Assembly: GCA_036850595.1 (NCBI GenBank)
Contig: CM072152.1
Coordinates: forward strand, 20,783,179-20,847,178
Length of the DNA: 64,000 bases
Direction: 5' to 3'
From: Rhyacichthys aspro
Lineage: Eukaryota > Chordata > Actinopteri > Gobiiformes > Rhyacichthyidae
The notes below the pieces were generated by a model. It saw only the letters and a list, made by a program, of their open reading frames with translations. It searched no databases and was not told the origin of the DNA. This document shows positions 12,207-22,500 of the stretch, piece after piece. How positions within the stretch are numbered: position 1 is the first letter of the stretch; every line of letters starts with the position of its first letter. Made by a program: the position numbers and the translations under genes.

Positions 12207-14341
12207 GTAAGCATTCTTTTTTATATTTAAAATGTTTTTTAGAGATATATTTGCATTGATTTTAGTAAATAGACATCTAATAAGTAATTTGAGTAACAAT
12301 TCAGAACTTTCTTGTTTTAATTTAATAAGGAAAATATCAAATTTATTCATGTACACTGTAGTGTACATTAGGACTTTATATTTGTATTTATTCATTTTTT
12401 TGCAGTCACACTCTCTAGGACAGAGGCAGAAAGAATCCTGTACAGAATCATTGAGGGAGACTCAGACTTAGATCTATCAGAAGATGAGGATCCAATGAGA
12501 GCAGGGGAGGGTGAGGGCTTTAATGAGGATTCAGACAAGGATGTCCAAGATGAGGAAGAAGACCAAGATGATCAAGACGCAGGGCCAGATGTAGATGACA
12601 ACCACACAGGGTCAGCTGAAGTGTCCCGTCGTCCTCTCTGGGGCAAAACCAACATGTAGGGATATGGAATTTTAAGTTATTTTGAGTAGAAAATAATGAG
12701 TTACATACAGAAATCCATTTTAAATTATTTATTTTTTACTAATGATATTTTGTAAGTGTTCTAACTGTTAATATTCTACTAATGGGCTTGTTTTATTAAA
12801 TATGAGCATTTCTAGTTATTCAAATTTTATTTCTATCTCTTAGGTTCAACCCTGTGCTAGAGGAACACAGAACTGATAATGATGGGAATCTAATGAGCCG
12901 CAGAACTTGGAGCCCTCAGCAGTACTTTCAGCAGTATGTTGATGAAAAACTAATTCAGGACATGTCCTTCTTCACCAACCAGCGTATGGTACATCAATCC
13001 GGGTCCAGTTTATCCACAACTCCTGAAGAGATTAAAACCTTTTTAGGAATGTCTGTGTACATGGCATGCCTTGGCTACCCAAGAATCAAAATGTATTGGT
13101 CTGCCAAAACAAGAGTCCCAATTATAGCTGATTCCATGGCACGGGATCGTTATTTCAAGATTAGGTCTTCATTGAAAGTGGTCAATGATCTGAATGTAAC
13201 AGAAGATGAAAAGAAAAAGGATCCCCTGTGGAAAGTCAGACCAGTCCTGAAAAGAGTCCTACAGGGATGCCTGGACCTACCTAGGCCAAAAAAGGTGTGC
13301 ATTGATGAACAGATTGTTCCATTCACTGGTCGCTGTCCAGTTCGTCAGTTTGTGCCTGGGAAGCCAAATCCAACTGGATTAAAGGTTTTTGTTCTTGCAA
13401 ATCCATCTGGTTTAGTACTGGATTTTGAAACATACATGGGAAAGAACACCTTCACTCAAGTGCAAAAGTTGGGAATAGGTGGAAATGCTGTCCTGCGTTT
13501 GACTGAGACCCTTCCCAGAGGATCATTGGTCTACTTTGACCGGTATTTTACCACCATTTCTCTCCTGGATGCTCTTCACGAAAGAGGCCTCTCTGGTACA
13601 GGAACAATTCAAAAGAATCGGATTCCAAAAGAATGCCGCTTCACAGCTGATAAGATCCTGGCTACAAAACCCAGAGGGACATCCGAAATTATTGTACGGA
13701 GACCTGATGAAATGGCAGTCACCAAGTGGATGGATAATAAAGCTGTTGTCATGGCATCTACTGCCCATGGAATTGATCCTCCAGATTCCTGTCTGAGATG
13801 GTCAAAAAAAGAAAACAGAAAAATTCAGGTTCCAAGACCTTCAGTTGTTGCAGAATATAACGTCAACATGGGAGGGGTTGATCTTTGTGATCGAATGATC
13901 AGCTATTATCGAATATCCAGTCGTACCAGGAAGTGGACTGTTCGTGCCATTCTTCACTTTATTGATTTGGCCGTCACCAACTCCTGGTTTTGGTACAGGC
14001 AAGACTGCCAGGCCATGCAACAGCCTTCTAAAAATGTCTCCCAGTACTTGGAATTCAAACTTCTCTTGGCTGAGGAACTGATAACCCAGGGACAGACAGG
14101 TCAACAAGAGCCACACGATTCAAGTGATGAAGAAGTGGAAATCAAGAAAAGGGTGCCCCAACCTGATGATCGCATAAGAACATATGGTGCCATCCATTTG
14201 CCTGAAATGGTTGACAGCCGAAGTCCTTACAGGTGCAGAATGCCTGGATGCAAAAGTAGAACCTATGTGAGATGTGTAAAGTGCCACATGTTCCTGTGTG
14301 TATCCAAAAAATCTCAGTGCTTCCTCAGATACCATAAATAA
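12164..14341 (+). CDS. piggyBac-like transposase, three exons, 596 aa
   Basis: Joining 12164-12206, 12406-12655 and 12844-14341 (all GT-AG, phases 1 and 2) gives 1791 nt: 596 residues and a stop, close to the 594 of the cabbage looper enzyme. The start ATG at 12164 has A at -3 and G at +4. Residues 1-97 begin MAAIPIDTFYGRKK and then become very acidic, as usual for the N-terminus. The DDD core shows D252 in VCIDEQIVPFTG, D330 in LVYFDRYFT and D444 in NMGGVDLCDRM; the 78-residue spacing between the first two equals that of the cabbage looper protein (268/346). A C-terminal cysteine-rich domain has Cys at 562, 567, 575, 578, 583 and 590. It should cut and rejoin DNA at TTAA via hairpin ends. 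No stop or frameshift was seen. Confidence 0.9.
12349..12368 (+). repeat. Palindrome copy 2, in transposase intron 1
   Basis: ATGTACACT-GT-AGTGTACAT: perfect 9-bp arms around a two-base centre, the best copy of the motif. It lies 38 bp before the exon 2 acceptor. Confidence 0.75.
12406..12655 (+). CDS. piggyBac transposase exon 2, acidic N-terminal segment
   Basis: After TTTTTTGCAG the frame reads VTLSRTEAERILYRIIEGD, then a stretch dominated by Asp and Glu (SEDEDP, EDSDKDVQDEEEDQDDQ), ending RRPLWGKTN and a split Met codon before GTAGGG. Read without splicing, the frame stops immediately at TAG, so the splice is required. Acidic N-termini with a WxK-type motif are usual for piggyBac transposases. 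Confidence 0.75.
12844..14341 (+). CDS. piggyBac transposase exon 3, catalytic core and cysteine-rich domain
   Basis: The exon begins at the TCTCTTAG acceptor with the final G of the split ATG, followed by FNPVLEEHRTDNDGN. It carries all catalytic aspartates, the dimerisation/DNA-binding portions and the C-terminal cysteine-rich finger CRMPGC--RTYVRCVKC. The stop TAA is at 14339-14341. Confidence 0.92.
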
Positions 14342-14560
14342 ATCCAGAATTTGTGACATAAAAAGTTCAGCGCTCTCAATTACCCCTGAGCCAGTTGTCT
14401 ACAACCAGTCAAAACCAGTTCTAAGTTGACAAACAATAGACTTTTCAAAGAAGTTCATGTAACTATGTTTAATATGTTTTAAAAATCTTTTATTTTCAAC
14501 AGAGCTTTGAATGAATTTATGAATATTGTTCATATTTACACACGACTAATAAATTCCTGT

Positions 14561-14578
14561 TGTGCACTGTAGTGCACA
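14561..14578 (+). repeat. Subterminal palindrome copy 3 (right end)
   Basis: TGTGCACT-GT-AGTGCACA: perfect 8-bp arms, starting about 130 bp inside the right end. It keeps the CACT-GT-AGTG core while the flanking arm base has changed on both sides (A to G left, T to C right), which preserves pairing. Confidence 0.75.
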
Positions 14579-14592
14579 TGCTGTAAAATTTT

Positions 14593-14598
14593 AATAAA
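14593..14598 (+). terminator. Transposase poly(A) signal
   Basis: AATAAA in TTTTAATAAAAATTG, about 250 bp after the stop; another AATAAA lies at 14548-14553. Used in the tox2 sense direction, either could end a tox2 primary transcript early. Confidence 0.5.
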
Positions 14599-14695
14599 AA
14601 TTGTTTAAACAAAAATACTGTTTGCAATACTTTTCTTAGCACCATAACACTAAATTTTTGTGAAAAAAATCAAAATCAAACAACATTTTTTTTCT

Positions 14696-14709
14696 TGGGT
14701 CTCAGGAGG
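14696..14709 (-). repeat. Right terminal inverted repeat of piggyBac element
   Basis: TGGGTCTCAGGAGG, the exact complement of the left end. It is followed by ATATCAGC instead of TTAA. Confidence 0.9.
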
Positions 14710-14713
14710 ATAT

Positions 14714-16240
14714 CAGCATTTCCTTGAACAGTGGTAATCCATCGTTTTGTTTAAATTCAGCCGGGTGAAGATGATCATTTTCAGTGGAAACGCCATCCAC
14801 TTCAGAATAAACTTTCAAATCATATAGTCCAAAACACTGGACCTTTAAACTCAAGTGTGTAGTAAAACCGACAGAACTGAGACAAATGCACCCAGTATCC
14901 TTCCTCACTCCTCCTTCGCTCCCTGCCTGTGCCCCTTATTTTCTCAAAGTATCTGTTTGAGAGATAAATGACCACTCTGCTGCCGAGGATGACAGCCTAC
15001 ACAAAGATGATATTGAATTGATTTCAGAAATGTTGCAGAACTGACTGTTTGATGTATACTGCTAGACATGAATCATAAAAATTCTATTAAAAACCCTTGA
15101 ATGGCTGACACCAGAATATTATTTGTGATGATTAATTTGACTCAGTCATTACAATGGGAGTCAAGTTAGACCGTCTGAGACAAAATTGCTTTTCATTCCC
15201 CGTTGAATTTCCCTGCTATTTTTCTTTTCTTCTTGGCCTGTGCAGAACTCTGATCTGATTGGACTTACTGTGTTAGGCTGACAGCAACACGCTGTTGGTC
15301 TTCTTTATTACCCATCACAGAGCTTTTGTCCCAAAATGAGACGTTCAAGATCTGAAACAAAATTACACCTATTCTGCCAAAATGACAAATCACATGCAGT
15401 TTACCGAGCATTTTTACAGGAAACTAAGCTGCATACTTGACAAGATGTTAATATACAAAGTATTTCTTCTTCATTCGTTCTTTGTCAAATAAATCCCCTG
15501 TGACCTTCTCTTGGGGGAATGATTCTGATGCATTGTTGACACTAGTACCGATGTAATGTTAGTTATGTTGGTATATTAAGGAAATCCCCAAATACTCTTA
15601 TAATGTCTGTCCATTTATCCTGGTGCACTGAAGGAAATGCCTGAGTGAAGCTGGGAAACAGGCTCCACAGTGTCCTGTATCTCTTATAGCAGGTATAAAC
15701 ACATTAACATGATTTACCTGTGTTGCTATTGCTAATGCCGTTGCTAAGGTTACCAAAATGTGTTTTGATTGAGGAACTACATTAAGCAATATGTGCCACC
15801 AGAAACATGTCTCCACTTAACAATAGATCTGAAAATCAAAGACGTATACAGTAAAATATTATTAGATATTTTCAAGATTTGAATTACAAATTTTAATTTC
15901 ATAACAATATTTAAATTAAACAAATACTGCTTGTGAATTAAAACAAACTGAGCCATAATGTATTGGGACTAATTAAAGACTGGTCAATTCAGTGGTCAGT
16001 CACTCATTGTATTGAAAACTGAACACAACTCTTCTGCAACAATGAGCAGCTGGGTTATGTGTGCTGCAGCTGTGCACAAGGAAGGGTAAAGGAAATGATT
16101 TTGTATTCCGGTTTAAGTAGTTTCAGTCTTACCGACTCTCTCATAAATCAGTAGGACTTATGTTATGTGACTGAATCCCTAAGTAACTCTGAACACATCA
16201 CATTTTAACTGAGCTCATTGTGTCCCTGTGTCCTCTTCAG
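14714..16240. other. tox2 intron between the transposon and the first visible exon
   Basis: AT-rich sequence with no coding exon recognised. A GTTGCTAAGGTTAC word near 15740 is a weak RFX-like half match. Sequence near 14810-14890 is mildly repeat-like but unassigned. Confidence 0.6.
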
Positions 16241-16519
16241 AGCTACACAGGTCAGACCGGAGGCAGCGGAGGTGGAGGCGGCGGCAGTAACACCGGTGGA
16301 AACGGGGACGAGGACTACGAGATCCCACCCATCACTCCACCCAACCACCCCGAGCCCCCTCTGCTTCACCTGATGGAGCACGACTCGACGGGCTACCTCT
16401 GCCACTCCCTACCACACAATGGGCTCATCAACCCGTACTCGTACCCAGAGCTGCCCACTCTGATGATGTCCAACATGCTGGCGCAGGACGGCCACCTCGT
16501 CTCCAGCCAAATGCCCTCG
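16241..16519 (+). CDS. tox2: tox2 exon: N-terminal acidic/proline transactivation segment
   Basis: The exon opens after a TTCAG acceptor with AGC TAC ACA and ends CCC TCG before GTGAGT; it is 93 codons in phase 0 at both ends. It encodes SYTGQ, a glycine-rich run (six consecutive Gly), then GDEDYEIPPITPPNHPEP, LLHLMEHD, and SNMLAQDGHLVSS. These blocks match the TOX2 N-terminal activation region. The glycine-rich insertion sits where mammalian TOX2, as I recall it, has only a short spacer, so its length is lineage-specific. The exon is far more GC-rich than the flanking introns. Confidence 0.93.
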
Positions 16520-19500
16520 GTGAGTAGCCCTGCTCAGGACAGACCATGATGTGGAGGAGGGGTCATAACAACATGGGTGCATTATTTTTGACCCATTACT
16601 GATAAGGCAGTTAAGTTAAAGTACTACACTTTCCTTTTAAAACCACAATGTAAGTCTTCAGTTTTTAATATCTAAAAGACTAAAGACTGCTGCGAACCCA
16701 CAAGGAACTGTTTAAGTAAATATTCTACACATCAATTGCTTTGCGGGTTTTTGGCAAGATATATTTTCTTACAAATATTCACATGCACCATCCCTCAGAG
16801 CTTCTTAGTTGAGTACATAACGAGCCATGCACACTTTATCTTTACAAAATTGGTTCGTTTCCATGTTTCAAGTCAAGAAGCCATCAAAATGAATTTGATG
16901 GTATTATTTTAATCATTTTCAGGCTCCATATTTTAAGGTATAAAAGTCACATTTAAAAAAAATAATGTTAGTATATTCTACAATTCTAAAACTTAGTAAT
17001 CATTTAATCGTTGGTCATTTTCACTCTAATGATAATTGTGCTTTTATTTTTTTTGAGATACAGTAATTTTCTAAATAAATGTGTTAGAAATCCCTGTGCA
17101 TTTCTTTACATTAGTTTTTTAGTGCTATGAAGGAAATGGGTCGAAACCTTGAACTAGAGCAATCTAAGGTAAATGTAACCTTGAATACAAAAGGAAGGGA
17201 GCTAATAATTGCACTGAGTGATTGTTCAGTGGTTGGCATGTCAGCTCTGATGCATGGAGAAAGGGATTGTGGGTAAATCCATCAGCGTCATATCAGCCTC
17301 GACAGCATGCATCGGTCAAGCTGTCAGGCCTTCAGACATGAATACTCGCTGATTACTCCCTGAGCTGCTCACACAGACCTGCTTCTCGACAAATTAGCAT
17401 CTCCCAACCATAATTGCATTGAAAAGAACAGCAGTACGGCAGGTTTCTATAACGACACATGATGTATGTAAAGCTTATGGGTGAAAGATAATGTATATGT
17501 GTCACAGAGCCAAGGCTTTTCTTTAGTCTAAATATATACATTTACTATCACATGCTTTAATGTTAAGCTGATTAAAAAGTTCAAAGTTAATTTAATCCTT
17601 TTGAATGACCAAAATGTAAATATTATATTTATATTTTATATTTAATTCATGACTTCAATGTGAAATGAACGGCTGTAAAAGAGCATAACCTCGCCAAACA
17701 AGTGTTTGTTTTCTTTTATAAAGCATTGCATAGATGGAATAATAATTTTAGCAGAAATATTCATTTAGCTGCAATCCACATTTCCTTTTTTTCTGTGTGA
17801 TTGAATAAAGCTCTTTACATTAGCTGTTATTTAAATTAGGAAAGCTGATAAAAATGCAGGGAGAGAAAACATTGCCATGACATTTAAAAATAATTTACAG
17901 TAACCCTGCAGGGACAAATTGTTTTCTTTGAACAAACTCAAGCAAAGTACATTCAATGATGAGTTCACTTTTAATAAATGGAGACAGATCAACTGAGTTT
18001 AGTTCATCCAAGACGGCGAGTTTGAAAAAGAAACACCATTTCACTTCTCCTCAAGTTGTGCTCAGTTTGTCTGCTGTGGCTCAAAGGAAAGGAACTTTTT
18101 AATTTATGGCTTTTTGCTTAGTTAAATAAATGTTCTCTATGTTTTTTAATTCCTATTTTTACAAGGCAAATGGTGATTATACATATACATAGTTTTAGCT
18201 AGTGTATTGTCAACTGCAATTTTTTTGACATAATGCACACACAATACAAACAATATAGTATTAATAGAAAACCTGAAATGTACAATAAGATAAGATAGTG
18301 TCTATATTTGTGTTTGTCTATATATGTCTATGTATAAGCACTGATATTCTACATATGCATTAGCGATTTGAGGAAACACTATACATTTGATTCAAGACAC
18401 TGTGTTGAATAATACTTTGAAACATGAACATTGAGACAGCTGTGTCTTTCAAGTAATTTCACAATATTTACATGACAGTACACAGCTTATATCTGTATCA
18501 TATAGCTGTATGTCAGCAGCTTGTTTTGTGTATGTTAATGAATAAAAAAGAGCATAAACGAGAAAACGTACATGTAAATCCATACAAATACATCAAGGTC
18601 AAGCGGTGTGTATTATATGGTACGTCGTAAACAGAAGATAAGGATAAACAACGGTCAGCACACACAGCAAATCAAGTTTGATAAAGATCGGAAACATAAA
18701 TAGGCCATATATAATGTATAATGTTGGAATGGGCCCTGAGGTATGAGATTCCTGTGTCATTTATCTTCATATTCATTTCATATTTTGGTCATGACCTTTA
18801 CTGAGGAGACAGTGCTTGATTGGCCGCTCTCTGACTTTGCAGAGGGTGAATTTGTTACAGCTTTAGAGAGGCACACTGCCTGGTTTTCAGACTTATGCAG
18901 GTAAAAATCTATCTGTTTTTCTATAATTAAGCCACACAATAAAAGCACTTTGAAATGAAAGCACAAAAATGAGACAGGGTGGAAAATATATAATTGCTGC
19001 TGAGTGCTGTTCTAATGAGCCTAATGCATTGGCTTGGATTAAAAAGCAGAGAGACTAGTGTTTTTAGATAAGACGATAGTAAACTCATGGGCAGTTTGCT
19101 AGCTCTGAACATAGGTAAGGAGGGGTCCTAAATGATTCAAAATTATGCTAGAAATGAGTGCTGTTAGTGGCATTTGAGACATTAATACATTTGTTGAACA
19201 GTTAGTGTAATATGTGATAACATGAAGACAAAATCAGTGAATATAGTTTAACCTTCTCTGGCTTTAAGTGGCTCACAGTGTCTCCTTCGAAATACCACAG
19301 ATCTCATTCAATGCCCTACTTCAACTTTCCTGCGAAAAGCCGCATATAAAGCAAACTGAGAAATTTCTAAATCAAATAGGCTGCCTGTCGAAGCTACCAA
19401 AGCGTAGCAGAGGTTCATTTGTGCCGAGAATGGAGTGTCTATTAAACTGGAGCCTCACCTTGACACAGTCTGTTGAGCATAGTAATTAAGCAAACTCTGC

Positions 19501-22500
19501 AGTTCAAACACTGATGCTATCATTATGAAAACCTCACTTGACACGGATAGATAAGTAACAAGGCTTCCATCTAATTTTAGACTGAGTGCTGAGAAATGTA
19601 GTGTTTGACCTGCAAATTTAGATTGAATTAGTGCTGCATTTTATTAGGAACATGTGGGATGTGTGGTGTTGTTGTTGTATACTGAGATGCCATTATGACT
19701 TGTCAAGTGTGACGAACTTTCTAGGGTTCAGCCCACCTTACATCCAAAACAGTGGTGATAGGCTTCAGGTCTCAGCCACTTGTGCAATTAAAATGAAGTG
19801 GTTGAACATAAATAAAGAAATCATTGTAGCTATACATGACAGAATTTCCCGTTTCAGGATTGTTCAGTACAGCATCTCGTCCCTGGTCTTAACTACGTGT
19901 TTGTCTTATTGCTTGAGTTTGTTCAAGCACTTATGTTTGGGACTGAAGTACTTTGTCTCTCACAAAATCCTGCAGCAATACAAGTAGATTCTCCAAACAT
20001 ATCACTGGATTATCATTATGCACTTGCAATATCAGCAATCACTATTGTGTATTGCAAAAAAACCGACTTGTATTGTATGAAATCATTCACTTTTTTCACT
20101 TCTCCAGTCAGAGTCTTAAATTCTGGTGCAAAAGATCCTGCTTTAGTCCAAGTTAAACACAGTCAGGCAGTCTCTCAGTTTAGTCTTGATTTTTTTGACC
20201 AGTGGAACATACACAAGAGGCTTTTGTTTCTCTGTATATTTGAATTCTGACAAAGGGAGCATTAAAAAGTAGCAGATCATATTGTTATTGCATACTTAAT
20301 GCATATTGCGTCTTTTCCTTATATTGTGCAAACTTAAACTCCAGCAAAACACTTACAGACTTGAGGGAATTACACACATTTGGAGAAAAATGCCCCAACA
20401 GTCTACAGTTTTTGGGATTATGGACTATGTAGACCTTTAATAAAACCAAAAAGGTGTCTAAATTACCAAAGCAAATTTAAAAAAAGTAAGAATATAGTGG
20501 GTAATATAGTCTAAACAATGTAAATAGTTGTGTGTTCATGTCTTGCTCTTTTTGATTGACCAAATATACTGACAGAGGGTTCATGGATTGCAGAATAAAC
20601 AAATGTTGACATCACAAGTTCAAGATGTCAGTATTTTAAATGTGTCTTTTGTTTGCGGTTGACGTTGCACCACGTGTCGACTTTGTCTTTTTAAGTCTTG
20701 ACTATAAACAATATCTGTGCTGTTGAAAGGGATCCACTACATCTGGAGGTCAGGCCTTATATTCAATCTTGAACATGGTGAAAAAAAAATCCATTAGGGT
20801 TCATCTTTCCTGCATCAGCCATTCTATTGTGGTTCTGCAGTGAGATCTGTTTTCATCAGGCAGATTCAATACGTGAGCTGGGCAATGAAAAGAGAGCAAT
20901 AGGGGTGGATGGGGAGGGGTGAGGAAAGGGGAGGGGGCTTTGTGAGGAGAAGAGCAAAAGGAAAAAGGTAACTCTTATTCAAAATGAGCCCATGCCTCTG
21001 CTTTTCTGTTCCTCTTGGGTTTTTCATTATTAGCTATTTTAGAGATAATGCAGTTGAGTGAAATAAGGTTATACTCTCCCAACAAAGGCTAGAGCGTGTT
21101 GTTTTTATTTATTTGATGTATTTTTTTTTTTACCTCTGCCTACGTGATACAATTATGAAGACATTTGAAAGTGCCCCAACAATATAAACATGGAATAAAT
21201 AGGCCAATTACATAACAAAAAGCATTTAGAGGAGAGTAGTATTACAGCACCTTCAAAGTGAAGTATTTCTTAATTTTTACTCTTTTTCTTTACTATTTAT
21301 GCTATGCTAAACTCTGGTATGCTATACTAAAAACAATACTATGCTATGCTACACTACACTTTGTACAAAATCCTATGCTATAATATGCAATATTGCACTT
21401 TTTCTACAATTAATACAGAAGTTGCACATGTCTTCTTCACTGCATGTCTAGTTTTATGTTATAGGAGAAAAAAGATTGTAGTGTGACCTTACTGTAATGT
21501 TTTTTTGGGGCCATTGACCAAAACAGGATCACGCTGGAGGCTCCACTTGACCCAACACATGTTATCTCTATTGGCCACAGAACACATGCACTAATCCTTA
21601 GCCCTGATAATAAACCACACTCATCTTAGGGCTTGGGTTAGTTTAGTCTTGACTTAAAGAATGTTCATTTCATTGTCTCCACGTAATAGTCCAGATCGAA
21701 ACTGCAGCAGACCCTTGAAATAGGAAATAGGCTGTTAATATTTGACAAAATAAAGTCACTTCCTGCATTTGCTCAGTGATGGTTTTGACTTCACGAAGAA
21801 TGAATAAACTGTATATATAATTGCTGTTGAGTCAGGGGTCCATTCAACAAGCTTCATTTTATTTTCTTCCTCTACTGCTGTCTTTCATAAACCTGAAAGA
21901 CATAATTGACTGCACTCCCCTAATTTCCTAAAGAGCCTTTTTTTTTTTCTGCCGATGCTTATTGTGTTGCTCTGTGAAGCCCCTCCTTTTCAAACCTGAT
22001 ACGTGTCTCTGATGCTCTTGGCTGGGCCCCCCACTCTTTCTCTTCCTCTCTCTGCTTCTCTCTGTTAATGCCCCCACTGTCATAGCATCTACAAGTTCCA
22101 AAACACATTAGACATTTAATAGCCATGCTCAGGTTGCATTGATCTTATCAGTATAGCCCAGGAAGATACACATTTCTGCTACTACCACTGAATCATTTCT
22201 GGACTCTTAAGCTAAGTGGCTTCTGTTTGTTGGGTCTTCATACACAGAGGAAGTTGCCTGCAGCAAATCTATTTTATTATTTGCTGGATGGATACATTTA
22301 TCTAAGTGCCACACCTGCTCTGTAACAACTGCTCCTGCAATTTTATTCAAGCAGTGATGCTTCTTATTCAATTATGGTATAGTTAAAATGCTTCTCAAAT
22401 CCATTCAACCTGTGACTGCAACAGGAATAAATTACCTTTGATTACATTTTTTGTTCCTCAGTGATGCATGCAGTATTAGCCATCATCACAGGCTCGAGTG

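Larger units (their letters stand above)
11976..14709 (+). mobile_element. piggyBac-superfamily DNA transposon with an apparently intact transposase
   Basis: A 2734-bp element bounded by perfect 14-bp terminal inverted repeats: CCTCCTGAGACCCA at 11976-11989 and its complement at 14696-14709. TTAA flanks the left end. It carries one spliced transposase gene on the plus strand, two poly(A) signals (14548-14553, 14593-14598) and three copies of a CACTGTAGTG-centred palindrome. It lies in a tox2 intron, sense to the gene. piggyBac elements move by cut-and-paste, excising precisely at TTAA. The intact frame suggests recent arrival or retained function, while the altered right target site suggests some age. 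Confidence 0.9.

Noticed and set aside
13523..14359. Minus-strand and shifted frames over the transposase
   Set aside because: Shadows of the transposase exon, with no independent motifs.
15738..15754. GTTGCTAAGGTTACC as a further RFX X-box
   Set aside because: The right half (GGTTACC) does not fit the consensus YAAC half; too many mismatches.
19631..20250. Two overlapping frames of 117-118 codons
   Set aside because: AT-rich intron with hydrophobic chance translations and no family similarity.
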